From assembly GCF_030247185.1 (NCBI RefSeq), contig NC_080571.1, forward strand, positions 141,588,486-141,652,485: a DNA stretch of 64,000 nt, in the 5' to 3' direction. Below are positions 43,393 to 55,339 of this stretch, in pieces. Every line of letters starts with the position of its first letter. Positions within the stretch are counted from its first letter, which is position 1. Origin of the DNA: Malaya genurostris (lineage: Eukaryota; Arthropoda; Insecta; Diptera; Culicidae). The notes under the pieces were generated by a model. The model worked only from the letters and a program-made list of their open reading frames with translations. It had not been told where the DNA came from and ran no database searches. A program made the translations under genes and the position numbers.

Positions 43393-43796
43393 AATATCTG
43401 AATGCCTCTCATCGATTAGTTGCTATTCCATTGACATAATGTTGTTCTTTTTCGTTTCAAGCAATCTCAGATATACAGGACACTGCTTACTAAATGCTGG
43501 CTGGTGAATGTTAAATTCAATTTCCTTTCTTTGTTCATTTTCAGACAATAAACGCATTTGAATTCAATTGAAGAACACTCAGATGTTCTATGTGCGGAAT
43601 TACATTTCTAACAGTTTTCACTGTTTAAACATTCGGTGCTAACAATTACTAGGAATTGTCTATCTTGACCAACGTTCACATTTTAACTAGCTGTAGTACT
43701 GAGTTGACTGACTCTAGATTCTAGACCGTTGACTAACTAGTTTACTTTCTGAAGAAGAACACCCTTGAGGCTACTGGTGGTTCAGTTTATATAGGT
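43393..43796 (-). pseudogene. LINE-C copy 2: ORF1 remnant and 5' end
   Basis: Matches 16298-16697. The zinc-knuckle ORF seen in copy 1 has a stop here (the Ser codon in CSKC became TAG, near 43609). The LINE and duplication end at TTTATATAGGT. Confidence 0.65.
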
Positions 43797-44026
43797 TGTC
43801 TACATTTTTATATGAACACAATTTCACTTTACAGGGAATGACAGGTATCTGTAATACCTAACTTAGTATGTGTAGAACGCAATAATGAAAGCTACACTTA
43901 GTTCCGTAACGTTAGCTGCCTGTCGTTATCTTTAATTCAGTCTATCATTATTACTAATAGGTTTCTGTTGTGTGTACAGTAGAGCTTACTGAAACTGTCT
44001 TCCAATATACTTATACTTTGGCGTAA
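43797..44026. other. No recognisable feature
   Basis: Unique-looking AT-rich sequence between the segmental duplication and a LINE fragment. Confidence 0.4.
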
Positions 44027-44162
44027 ACAGAGTTCTCTACGGAGAAAACTGAGCTAGTTGTATTTTCAAGGAAGCGAGAACCAGCACAATTACAGCTTCA
44101 ACTAGGGGGTGGAACCATACCTCAGGTCTTCACATTTAAGCTTCTCGGGGTCTGGTTCGGGG
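44027..44162 (+). pseudogene. LINE RT fragment (I/R1/LOA-type)
   Basis: In one frame: TEFSTEKTELVVFSRKRE, then LQLQLGGGTIP and FKLLGVWFG. This is the segment after the RT active site in I/R1/LOA-group LINEs (STEKTE... LGVWFD). Only 45 codons, isolated. Confidence 0.7.
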
Positions 44163-44177
44163 TGCTGCCCGACGGTT

Positions 44178-44530
44178 AAGGTTTGAAAATTTTCGATCTT
44201 GAAAAAGCACCATAGGGGAAATTTCCAAAATCAAAAATTTAGTGTCATTTAAAAAACATTCTTTTTTTGGAAAAGTCCCATAAAATCGATTTTCTCAAAA
44301 AAAAAAGTTTTTAGAGATGACACAAAATCTAGACGTTTCATGCAATTCTAAGCCTTTTTCGATTTCGGAAATTTCATATACCTACCTTTAAATAAAATAC
44401 TGGTTAAGGTTTGAAAATTTTCGATCTTGAAAAAGCATTATAGGGGGGAGTACATGAAATTTCCAAAATTAAAAATTTAGGGTCATTAAAAAAATTTTTC
44501 TTTGAAAAAAGGTCGATTTTTTCAAAAAAA
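44178..44530 (+). repeat. Direct repeat pair (~220 bp apart)
   Basis: GGTTAAGGTTTGAAAATTTT / CGATCTTGAAAAAGCA, with following AAATTTCCAAAAT(C/T)AAAAATTTAG, appears at about 44178 and again at about 44402. A weaker relative is at about 46380-46480. Unclassified. Confidence 0.65.
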
Positions 44531-46330
44531 CGTGTTTAATCCACCTAGCAGTGAGATGATACCTTTTTTTAATCAATCCGCATGTGTTTTTTGCATGAAT
44601 ATTCTTCGGTGTTCAAGTTTTCCTGACATTTAAATGACCGTCGTTTTAAGCGACAATTTGAGATTTTAATCACTCATTACTCTGTAATGTGGAAACTGCA
44701 AATCGGATCGAATTTGAATCTAGAAGTGTGATAATCGATTAAACATGTCATGATATGTAAGTTCCACTTTAGAGTTTACGGTAATTCAAGGTACTTCCAG
44801 AGCCGGTATTCAGGAACCAGCATAACCCAAACCGATTCGTATGGACATATGACGAATAAATTACAACAATTTTGAGTCCAACTTTGAAGCTTTTCGGGAT
44901 TGTCATCTTCTATATCGGTTTGAATTTTAAAAATTCTTCATCATGTAATTCGAGAACCCGAAGTCATAATTGGATAGAATTAATTAATTTTTGTAGCTAT
45001 TGTTTCTGAAATTTGATTTTTTTTTGAGAAAACAATTGAGCTTTGAGAAACGATTTTATACTGGAACCGGAATTCTAAAATCGGTATGGCCGAAGTCAGA
45101 TAAATTCACCTGAGTAGCTGTATAGTTTACATTTGTTTCAAAATGTTTGAAAATCAATGTAGACATCTTTGAGGAATCGTAGTGCGAATTAAATTTTTGG
45201 GTGCCTTCCGAAATGAAACCTGAATACAACCAAAAATGAAATAAGTTTATTTGGTTATCGATTATACAAATCTGCTAACCCTATAAACCTGATTAATGTA
45301 TGTGAAATAGACATTTTTATACCAATAACCCTGTATCCCCGAAACCGGAAGTTGGATCTGACTGAAGAGCAAGATGTTTTACAGAATCTTGAAACTTTTC
45401 ATTTGAATCTTAGATCGGTTCAGCCATCTACGAGAAGAATGAGTTACACAATTTTGATTTCGTTTCACACATCCTGTAGTTCCGGAACCAGAGGTCGGAA
45501 CCAAACATAATTCAGGAATTTTTTTGGGAGCATACGACTTTTCGCATTAATCTGAATTTGTAGAAAAGAAATTTTCCGAGAAAATTGAGTGAAATTATTT
45601 TTCACACACGCATTTGCTGATCTCGACGAGCTGATTCGAATGGTATATGGATGTTATGTTCTTCCAGCATTTATTGCTGTAAGTAGTTTAAAACAATATA
45701 ATTTGAAAAAATTCTGCCATCATTTAGTTTACATGTCATATTCGAACGATCATGTTGCCAAAAACGAGCCGTGCTAAAATCGGTCCGAGGCTAAATATCA
45801 TGAAAAAGGATGCTGTACACATTCTTTTTGGTACTTAGAAACAATTGTATGTAACAGTACAAAAATCGTGTTTTCCGTTGCTCCCAAGCATTTCTTTGTC
45901 ATACAGCGCTCAAAACTCAAAACTGGAATAGGGGGAAAAGTCGTTTACACAAAAATTTCGATATCTCCGTTAAAAATGGACGGATTTTAACAAACTATGG
46001 CTTGTTGGATAGCTATTACCGTGCGGAATCTAAGTCTGAAAACATGTTCTGTTTTCAAGGTCAGTTGTGACAGATACTGTCAAAAAACTGAAAATTTTGA
46101 CATAAAACTTCGTATAACTCAAAAAGTAAACATCCGATCTCAAAACCATTCATTTGCGACAAGTTTGATCAAAATCGGTCCAGCCATCTCTGAGATCTCG
46201 ACCTCTTAGTTGACAACACACATACAGACACACACACATACACACACGGACATTTGCTCAGTTCGTCGAGCTGAATCGATTGGTATATGTCATTCGGCCC
46301 TCCAGTCCTCGGAAAAATTTTCTAAAGTTT
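44531..46330 (+). repeat. Dispersed mosquito-type repeat(s) with CA-rich end
   Basis: Non-coding. It starts with the TTTAATCCACCTAG phrase found at other repeat ends, contains several GGAACCGGAAGT/GGTCGGA-type lines and 'CGGTTCAGCCATCT' motifs, and ends in a (CA)n block (about 46212-46250) plus GCTCAGTTCGTCGAGCTG. Similar material is at 51350-51790, 57410-58290, 60870-61120 and 63780-64000. It looks like a high-copy MITE or SINE-like family, decayed. Confidence 0.6.
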
Positions 46331-46550
46331 GAGCGAATTCTATACATATTTTATATATATATAAAAAAAGGTAAAAAAAAATATTTTAGAGAGGACACAA
46401 AATCTCGACGTATCATGCAATTCTAAGCCTTTTGGCAACAAAATTTTTTTTTAATTTCGGAAATTTCATACTACTCAACTACCTTTAAATAAAATTCATT
46501 CATTTTGTTCATGATCTTTTAACTATTTCAAGTTTGTTTGTAATAGTTCA
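46331..46550. other. No recognisable gene
   Basis: AT-rich sequence including a further partial copy of the 44178-44530 repeat. Confidence 0.4.
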
Positions 46551-48480
46551 TCACATATATGTTATAAGATAGCTGGCTATTGGTTGAACTCGTAGAAGAG
46601 AAAACAACCTAACAGGATATAAAATATAAATTGGAACTCCAATGGACTTAATGAAATAATAAAGAAGTTTCATGAGAGGAAGGTCACGACAAGCAAGAAT
46701 GTCGCGAACTGGGAGATTGGATAGTCTACCTTGGGTAGGCAAGGAATTCAATAATTGAGATCTGACATCACGATACTCCACTCATATCCAAACGACACGA
46801 TCAATATCACGATAACCTTCGCCACAAGCAAAATGATTAGTCTCGGAAAGTCCAATTCGAAGGAGATGTGCATCTAACGTGTGGTGATGGACATGAGTCT
46901 GGACATCACACGAATGAAGTCCCTACTCACATCCAGTCCCCTGAACCATGCCTTTGTAGATATTTTAGAAATAATTGAGTGCATCCAACGACCCAGATCA
47001 TCTTTATCTCAAGAAGCTTGTCAGCTGACAAGTGTTCTTTGGCAGGACGCGCTATAGAATTTGTTGAAAGCAATCGGTCTCTCATAAATTTCACCCTCAA
47101 CCAAACCACGATTGGCTTAACTCGTTTTTGCCAGCAGCGTTTGAGCGAATGGCTTCAATTACTCTCAGACTATCTGTGAAGGTAAAATAATAGTTTGGAG
47201 ATAATGTGATACACTAAAACTATAATGAACTGCTGCTAACTCTGCTATGTAAAAAGATACAGGTTCATGAAGCCTAAATGATGCCGAAACATTATTGTTG
47301 AATATACCAAACCCAGTAGACTCTTCAATTCGTGATCCGTCGGTGTAAAATATTTACTCAGAGTCAATATGCCTGAACTTACTTGTAAATATTTTTGGGA
47401 TTTCCATCGAGCGTAGATGTTCCGGGATTCCACGCACTTCGCGCTGCATGGATGAGTCGGAAATAAAGTTGAGTCAGGGACATTTAGGAGGCTGTCACGG
47501 GTAGGAATATAACTTGAAGGGTCGATTTCCTGTGACATATGGTTAAAATATACTGACATGAATCTTGTTTGAGATTGAAGCTCAACTAGCCTTTCGAAGT
47601 TATTAATAACCAGGGGATTCAGTACCTCACATCTTATTAGCAGTCGCGATGAATGCTCCCAAAAACGATCTTTCAATGGAAGAACTCCCGCCAGAACTTC
47701 TAGACTCATTGTATGTATCAAATGCATGCAGCCTAAAGCAATTCGCACACAACGATAATGAATTCGCTCCAGTATGATAATATGAGAGTTTGCATCGGAA
47801 CGAAAGCAAACGCATCCATATTCCATCACTGTAAGTATTATTGTCTGATACAATTTTATTAGATTTTCCGGATGAGCACCCCACCTGTTATTGTTCGAAG
47901 AAAATTTACCCTTTGTTTTCATTTTTTATCAGATACCTAATGTGTAATCTCCACGTGCATGAAGCTGAGCGGGATCATGCTTTCTTGAAAAGACTCTGTT
48001 TTCTCCGCAGAGAATTCGATACCCAGATGAACAGCCCAAACCGACAAGTTATCTAAGGTATCTTGCAATGGTTTTTGCAGATCAATAGTTTTGGGTCCAG
48101 TAACTGAAACCACTCCATCATCTGCCAATTGTCTTAGTGTACATGAGGTTACTAGACAGCTGTCAATGCCATTCACTTAAAAATTATAGAAGAGCGAACT
48201 GAGGTATGAGCCTTGCGGGAGACCCATGTAGCTAATTCTGAATGTTGTCATATCGCCATGTGCAAAATGCATGCATTTCTCTGATAAAAGTTTGTGCAAA
48301 TAATTATTTATAATCGGTGGAAGTCCATGTTGATGGAGCTTCTCTGAAAGAACATCAATGAAAACTGAATCAAATGCTCCTTTAAGGTGAAATGTAGCGT
48401 CATAAAATGCGCGCAAAATTTTGTCCACTTCAGTTGAACGAACCGTCTCACAAAGCATACCAAGAAAAACGGACACATAG
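46551..48480 (-). pseudogene. LOA-like LINE: RT C-terminal half, RNase H, C-terminus, broken
   Basis: Minus strand: FDSVFIDVLSEKLHQHG and LPQGS (48476-48180); LRQLADDGVVSVTG and LGIEFSAEKTE (48176-47940); then MEYGCVCFRSDANSHI and VLAGVLPLKDRFWE (to 47245). A damaged RNase H piece reads FTDSLRVIEAIRSNAA (about 47180-47100). The C-terminus is LSNLPVRDILACRDLPLMKLL (46781-46551, split for length). It is the same family as LINE-B but keeps the RNase H part that LINE-B copies here have lost, and has the normal LADD active site. Frames are broken at several places. Confidence 0.82.
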
Positions 48481-49672
48481 AAACAAGAACTTTTTTCAAT
48501 GATTGAGAGCAGTGGGTTTACCTCTCGTTATATTGGCTTGTAAAAAAGACTGGAAGTAATGGATTTTTGAATCCTTCACACTTTGAATATATGCTAATTC
48601 AATCATTATTGTTAGTGATTACTCTTACACTAGAGCTATAAATCATGAGTAATTATGAATGACTAACATGAGGTTATATGTATATGTATTGAACAACTTG
48701 CTAACCATGCATATGCCTGAGCTTAGTAGCAAGCATGAATTCTTCTTCAAAAGAACGATTGAAGACAAGAGAACATTCAAGTATTTTCGATATCTTTGCA
48801 GTAGTCCACCAGGCCCTTCTCGGGGATGAGATAGAATTTACGTAAAAGTATTTACTTGACTCGCACGAGTTCATCTTACCATGCAGTTAAAATTATTTAG
48901 TGAATCTTTTCTCAAGCACATATTTGGGGCACGAAATTAAATATAAAGTTATTTCGTAGTTCATTATTATTCAATCGATTTTGAAAGGAAAATCAAGCGT
49001 TGATTCATTGTATTTATAATAATTGAAAAACCAATGAATTCCAATAAGTTTTTCATGCTGACTGGCTCGAAGCTGACTCTCAATTTTTATCACATTGTTT
49101 GTATCAAAGGTTAATGAACGATAATACTTGGCTTATATTCATTTCATTCAGTAGCTTGTCAATGATGAAGTTATAGTTTTGCTATGAAAATTGCTACAAT
49201 CTAATATAATACCTGTTATACGATATTACACAGCAAAGCATTATTGGTTCAGCAACATCAACAGAACTCAACAGAATTTTACATTATTAGCATTATAAAT
49301 GACAGTTACTTACAAAATAAACGATTTCTTACAATACCCATTTTATTATATTCAACTCGTTTTTATTTCAACACAAAACCCAATGCTGCATAAATTCGCG
49401 TCATTATTTTATAAGTAATTTTTGCTCACGATATAATGCCACCGTGCCCACCGTGCATTTCTCACACAACCTCAACACGAAACAGCAGCGCACTAGCAAT
49501 AAAAAAAATGCGGAAAAGTTTATGCAAACTTTTTCATATTTCGTTTGTTTTAGCTAATATTTTATAATTTTGAGTTGCATTTTCAGATTCTATATAAAAT
49601 TCTGCTACAAACACTACTTTTCAGTTCTAAAATCATCCCCGTGGAACGGAACAGTAACCGTTTATACATTTC
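48481..49672. other. No gene; SINE-like remnant at ~48730-48880
   Basis: AT-rich. The phrase TTCTTCTTCAAAAGAACGA and following bases resemble 27950-28100, so an old copy of that repeat is present. Nothing else recognised. Confidence 0.45.
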
Positions 49673-50127
49673 AAAAACCTATTTTAATCCACCTAGTGGT
49701 GTAATGATGCCTTTCTCATATTACTCATTACATCATGAATATAACCGTGAAATTCGCAAAACAACTGTTTATTGAATATGAATAGGATAATTTGTTTGGA
49801 TCTAATCTCACAAACTCTATAAATCCTGTTTAACCCAGTGCCGTAGTTGTTCAAATTTAATTGGTTAGTCGTTAAATTTGTTGATGGGGCGCCTGGATTT
49901 CCGTGGTACAGGGGCGCATTGCAATTGACTGAAGTTAGATTTTTTTAACGGAGTTTGCTGTTTCTTTATCTTCGTATTTTTGTATACAACAGTTATATAG
50001 TTCTAGTATCAGACCTATTTGTTGCGAGCGAGGCGCCGTATTTTCCTCAATAACTCATTTTTAACTCTTTTGTAAGTTTCCTGAAGCTCTACAATTGCCA
50101 CACAAATCAACTATGAAGACTCATTTG

Positions 50128-50293
50128 TCCAGTCATCAAGTCAAGGCAAAAGGTGGTCATATCGAGCAAAAGTGAATTGATTCTAAATTTTGTATTATTT
50201 TTACACATTTTGTACTTTGAATTAAGTAAAAGTAATTTTCCATACTGAATTTATGGCCTTTTTAATTGGTTACACTTCGAGTGCCGGACCCTG
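50128..50293 (-). mobile_element. Tc1-type end, left (facing right)
   Basis: Read on the minus strand from 50293: CAGGGTCCGGCACTCGAAGT, then the same ~160 bp as the right copy with few differences. It is flanked by TA (50294-50295). CAGGGT... ends and TA flanks are typical of Tc1-family terminal repeats. Confidence 0.72.
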
Positions 50294-50476
50294 TAAACCT
50301 GTGCTACACTTTTTGCACCGATACCACTTCGCAGTTTGGAAGAAACCTGTAAAATTGAATTGAATCAGATGTAACAAAAAGTATCCATCAGAAATTACAA
50401 AAATGTACGTGTGATTTGAAAAAAATGATGTAAGAAATTATCGAAATAAAAAAGATAAGTTCGATTGATAACAACT

Positions 50477-50535
50477 GGATTTGAACCAAGAACCATTTGA
50501 TTACAGAGCGTCCGTCTATTCATTGAGCCACAGAA
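50477..50535 (-). repeat. tRNA-like SINE head
   Basis: On the minus strand, GTGGCTCAATGAATAGAC (A box) and GGTTCAAATCC (B box, 50477-50487) are spaced as in a tRNA gene. No acceptor-stem pairing is evident, so a SINE or tRNA pseudogene. It lies between the two facing Tc1 ends. Confidence 0.6.
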
Positions 50536-50589
50536 GCACGTATCTGCTAGTTGGGTAAATCATATATATAAATTCATACAGTCGTACTA

Positions 50590-51020
50590 CAGGGTCCGGC
50601 ACTCGAAGTGTAACCAATTAAAAAGGCCATAAATTCAGTTTGGAAAATTACTTTTACTTAATTCAAAGTACAAAATGTGTAAAAATAATACAAAATTCAG
50701 AATCAATTCACTTTTGCTCGATATGACCACCTTTTGCATTGACTTGATGACTTGAGAGAGCGAAGGAGTTGCTTCGTTTGGCCGAAAGCGGTCAATTTCC
50801 GAACATTGTATTTTCTGACGAGAAAATTTTTCCAATTGAGCAATTCGTAAACTCTCAAAACGATAGGGTTTACTTGATATCATACGATCGATCGTATTTA
50901 CGTCATCCAGTTATGTCTGACATTACCCACCAATTTTTTCTGCTAAAAATCAAAGACACTATTCTGGCTTACTGGCTTTCCCCTAACGGAGACGATGATT
51001 TTGAAAGAACGGGGGATTAA
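50590..51020 (+). pseudogene. Tc1-type element: right end plus internally deleted transposase
   Basis: Starts CAGGGTCCGGCACTCGAAGT after TA (50588-50589). About 160 bp later it jumps straight into a transposase C-terminal part: MLRLAESGQFPNIVFSDEK (catalytic Asp in SDEK), FVNSQNDRVYL. It is frameshifted and decays after about 50900. The N-terminal DNA-binding half is deleted. Confidence 0.75.
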
Positions 51021-51352
51021 CGGGTTTCACAATGCAGAAGTGAAACTGTGGAGGCTGTGATCAATTGTTATTAACTCGATGAAACTTTTTGCTATGTCGT
51101 TCTCGCCTAAGATATCTGCTACTACCCCAGATAAATCTTGCGTGCTTAAGATTAATTTCTAATTTAAATAAGATGATCTTGGTTAATCTGACAAAACTGT
51201 TTACAAATTGTAAAGGTGATGGTAGTTTATACCGAAGAAAGTTTTTGATTTTATTCAAGTTTGAAAAAAAGAAACTTGACAGAATCTTCTAGTCATGTTT
51301 TTGAAAATATAAATAATATGAAAAAGGCATCATTACACCACTAGGTTTTTCT

Positions 51353-51790
51353 TTAATTTTCACATATTACCTTGTAACTCCGAAATTCGGTTCCTGATGA
51401 AATTAAATAACAAGCTATGGGACCATAAGACCTTTCATTTGAATCTAAGTTAGTGAAAATCGGTTCGGCCACCTCTGAAAAAGTGATTGCGATGATGGCG
51501 ATACCAAAAACCTGTTTTAATCCACCTACTGGTGTAATTATGTCTTTCTCATACCAATCATACTATCATATATGATACTGTAGTATTCTTCAAAATAATT
51601 TTCTTCGATTCTTGCAAAAATAACTAAAAACGGTTTGTTTGACCGTCTTCTGATAAAACTATCAATTGGAGAAAATTTGAGGTGGAATTAGAAAATTTTT
51701 ACGGGTTTTCGCCCTTTTTTCAGTGATGGTATAAAATTTTTAACCCACTTTACCCTATATTTCCGGATCCGGAAGTCTTCTTGGTTAGGA
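51353..51790 (+). repeat. Dispersed GGAACCGGAAGT-type repeat
   Basis: Contains ATTCGGTTCCTGATGAAATT, GACCTTTCATTTGAATCTAA and TCGGTTCGGCCACCTCTGA, then a second repeat start at 51506 and a segment (51565-51790) that matches 63800-64000 and 60930-61100. Confidence 0.7.
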
Positions 51791-54359
51791 AATTTATCAG
51801 AAATAAAAGAATAAAGAACGCAACAGCTGTTTCAACGAATTGTATTTTTTGATCGGGAATATCTCTTATTGTATCTAACGTATCGACATAATTTTTACTA
51901 CATGCCATCAGAAATGTCATCATCAATTTATGATAACATTTTCAGTTGTATGACATAATTACAAATAATTCAAAATTAAAGTGTTCTGATTTTTTTGGTA
52001 TAAACAGAAGAAAAGTCATGACGTTTTTCTCGTACCTCGGTAGGTATAAAACGTTAATACTTGATATATTTCGTTCAGCTCAGGTTCAAGTATCAAGAAT
52101 TCAGTTCGATATTTCGTCAATTGCGTTCAGTATTTAATCCCTTCAAAGAAGATCGATTGCGTCATCCTGCTGCTTATCGTTTGTATTTTAACAAAATAAG
52201 TGGAAAACGATGGGGAACATTACGCAAAATCAGCACTTCTAATGGATTTAAATATTATCTAAAGAACTATTAGAAATACTTATCTGGTGAAATACCTATG
52301 CAAATCAGAAGTCGATATAACCAGTTTAGTGAAGGTTTACAGTTTAATTGATTCTAATTGATAAATTTTCGAATTTTTTCTCGACATTTTTATTTGGATT
52401 TTGGTAGTGTCAGATGTTTTAATGTTCATTATATTTGCATTAATATAAATTTCAAAATTTTTCGTATTGAATAAAAAAGTTTAACGTATACGTCCTCCTT
52501 TTTTATCACGAAGAACTATATAAATTATTTCATATTATTGAATATAGAAGCAGATCCAATACGATCTATCAATATTGGTTCACATTACATAGGAAACTGC
52601 AGAAATTCAAGTACATACAATAGGATTGGTAGTACTAGCCCTTTTAATCCGTTTTACACCAATTTATTTCATAAATCGAATCATTGGTTAAAATTTCTTT
52701 CGCATTCCGAAAGGAGGCTTATTGCGGTTGAATGAATTTATATCAGTCAAAAAAAAAAGAAGAACTAGAAAGAACTAAAAATTAAAATCATGTTATACCG
52801 TTTCACACCAATAATGATAGGATAAATTGGAGTAACACGGTATAACATGATTCGTGCGGTCATTGAATCTATTTGTAATCTACTTTTTATGGTATAGTGA
52901 ATTTTGCGGCTATTCTAATTGTCATCAATCGATTCTACGGTCAATTCTACATAAGATTATTGAGTACAGTCGCGTTTTTCATCCTTGTTCCCCACAGTGC
53001 AATGTATTAATCAAAGACAGCAGATATCATTATTAGTAATGATCCTAAAATGTTAAATTAGTGGTAAACCTGAGATGATCTAGGGTACAGATACCCTATG
53101 AAACTCAACCTCGTTTTAAAAGATGGTTGATGCAATTATTGCAGTTTTCAAAATGAGAAAAACAAAAAGCACGTCTCACTATCCATGAAATACAGCATCT
53201 ATTCATACCCTAATGGCAACGACGAATGGAGTTCATGCCGGTAGAATCTATCTACAGACAACTTTATTCATAAAAATGTCATTTAATACATGCTGAGTAC
53301 AGCTAACGTATACGCGGCACAATATTATAATCCAGTCTACTCTAGTTCATTATCAAGATTTTGGCGATTGATTATTTTCCATTTTAGTCAAATTGCCTAA
53401 ATGTATGCAATTTCGTACTACGCGTCTTGTACACAAACGAGTATACATTGACAGAAAAACCAGCAAACAGCTTTTCGAATTAATACAGCTTGTCATATCA
53501 TTGAACAAAATCATAGCGTCTTCAAGTGGCTATCATAGTCTATAGCGCTAAAAGTGTTAGATATTCTGAAATCAGGAGATCGAAGTTCGAACCGTCATAG
53601 GGAGCACCCCACTACCATCTTACATTTTTTGTTGTTGCGAATAAAATCACTAAAATGTAAATTTCCCGATGATTGTTTTTTGCTGCCCATTCTATTTTTA
53701 GCCTTTGTTCGCGGTGTTTTCAGTGATGTCAGAGCAGATCAGTAACTGATTATGCTTTTCAATTTTGTTTTCTTATTTGGCAGTAAAATTAAACTGAGAA
53801 TAAGTTTTGTTATCAGCTAAAGAAATTCCATATCTCTTTTCGATTTCAGTATGTTTTTCGATATTATAGGAATATTTATCTGCTTCCGATTTTGATTTTT
53901 TACCTTTTAAGGCGACCAATACTAAGCAAATTGAGTATCCGATAAATACGATTATCACATCAAATTCAGAAGAAAATGTTTATTTTAGCGCTAAGTGGAT
54001 AGCCTTTTAAGAAAATAAATAATATTAAAAATTTCCTAACTATTTCCCACTAATGTCACGAAATTGTAACAGACACAGATACTAATAGTGGGAGGAAAGT
54101 GCGGTGCTATCTCTGTTGTACAAGTACAGGTGAATCATTTTACATCTTACAGATAACTCATTTTGCTAAGTTACATTTAAATAAATGGTAGATTGGAATG
54201 TTTATATTTACATATATTTCAAAACTTTCAGCTAAGTTTAGTTTCCATCGGTTAGATGTTTAACATAAAATTTTAATGTGATTCGTTGTAAGCTCATAAT
54301 TTTCTAAGCATGTTTAGCTATTTTTGACTTAGAATGATAACCTTATCTAATTTCTCCGA
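51791..54359. other. No recognisable gene (2.6 kb)
   Basis: AT-rich, only short ORFs. Notable: a perfect 15-bp inverted repeat at 52786-52852 and a B-box-like GTTCGAACC near 53588. A 61-codon minus ORF at 53773-53958 has a hydrophobic start but no homology I recognise. Confidence 0.5.
52786..52852. repeat. 15-bp perfect inverted repeat
   Basis: AATCATGTTATACCG (52786-52800) and CGGTATAACATGATT (52838-52852) with a 37-nt loop. It may be a small hairpin MITE remnant. Confidence 0.7.
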
Positions 54360-54900
54360 AGTGCACTTTGTTTGGATTTTTTCAAAGTATCTCTATAGTC
54401 TTATGTAGATCCTAGTATTATTCTTACGGAATACCAAATCCGGACCAAAACTTTTTAGTTTTGTTTTGGGCAGATGTGTAATATCATGACTGAAATCTAT
54501 TAAAACTATTTTCAAATTTTCTGATGGTTGGGTGAAAGTAGTAAGCGATTGTTTTTCAACAGTTTTTCTTTTTATCAAAAATTGTTTGAATTAATTGCTC
54601 CGAATATTAATTGAGCTTTCCAATATCGAGAATGTATTTTTTCTCGTTTCTTACCGCATTTTCTCCATGGGCTGGGTTATGCATTCAATAAATCATATGG
54701 TGAAAAGCTGTCATTTTATGTTGATGAGAATGATTAGAAGTATAACGTATAATACTTTCCGTGTTAGTTAGCTTTCTATATATCAAGAAGGATAAGTTTT
54801 CCGTCTTCCTCGTGATGAAAATGTCTAAGAAGTCTGCTGTTATTTGCTTCTTTACAAGTGAATTTAATGCTTTTGTTCATGTTATCGAATGGTGAACTAC
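54360..54900 (-). pseudogene. Old Penelope-like fragment
   Basis: Minus strand: KQSLTTFTQPSENLKIVLID and LPKTKLKSFGPDLVFR align with LKKLSLTTLTPLSETLKRIS and SKLKPFGLDLVFSS of the nested Penelope element. Upstream nucleotide similarity (e.g. GGTGAAAAGCTGTCATTTTA near 54700) continues to about 54900. Only the region between RT and GIY-YIG survives. Confidence 0.75.
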
Positions 54901-55240
54901 CTCACTATGTATTGAGTAGGTATTTTAATCAAAATGATAAAATTGCATAAAGTCTCATCTCAGAAGCATATAAGAAATTGGAAAATACCAATGAAATCCC
55001 CTACAGTTGAATTCATGGGGTAATTAATTCTACTATACCGACCTTTTACTATACAAGGCTGAGTTTTAAGAAAAGATGCCAGTATTTATAATAATTCATC
55101 TCGTTCAAAATTATTGAAATTCATCATTTCTTATTCAAAACTTCATTATTGTCCAATTTTTCAATAAAGTCAACTGAAAATTATTGAAAGCTGTTAATGA
55201 AGATTACAAACAGTTATAAATGCTAATATATTTTATGTTT
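54901..55240. other. No recognisable feature
   Basis: AT-rich; contains several ATTATTGAAA-like phrases. Confidence 0.4.
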
Positions 55241-55339
55241 GAATATAATAACTGTTAGAAAAGTTGTTGTTAAGGCAGCACTGCTCAAAGCTGACTTGTG
55301 CATTGCTTCCTCCCGAGATTCTATTTATAGAACTCACAA

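Larger units (their letters stand above)
23153..43797. repeat. Segmental duplication, copy 2 (interrupted by LTR element)
   Basis: Collinear with 7571-16697. The homologous parts are 23153-30609 and 42660-43797. Between them lies the 12.05-kb LTR retrotransposon, so the insertion is younger than the duplication. Homology on the right ends at the LINE-C 5' end (TTTATATAGGT). On the left, LINE-A continues further than in copy 1. Confidence 0.9.
49673..51352. mobile_element. Repeat bounded by inverted ends AAAAACCT...GTGGTGTAATGATGCC
   Basis: The left end (49673-49725) and the inverted right end (51315-51352) share AGTGGTGTAATGATGCCTTT; the right end lacks 14 bp. The same end sequence recurs at 51506 and, diverged, at 44528. 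The interior was invaded by Tc1 pieces. This may be one element, or two copies of a terminal repeat in opposite orientation. Confidence 0.5.

Noticed and set aside
53080..53105. GGGTACAGATACCCT resembling mitochondrial 12S
   Set aside because: It is a short palindrome; flanking 12S sequence is absent.
53540..53600. Possible tRNA-like segment with GTTCGAACC
   Set aside because: The A box does not fit and stems do not pair; too weak to call.
53773..53958. 61-codon ORF with a hydrophobic start
   Set aside because: No homology, no supporting signals; the length is expected by chance in AT-rich DNA.
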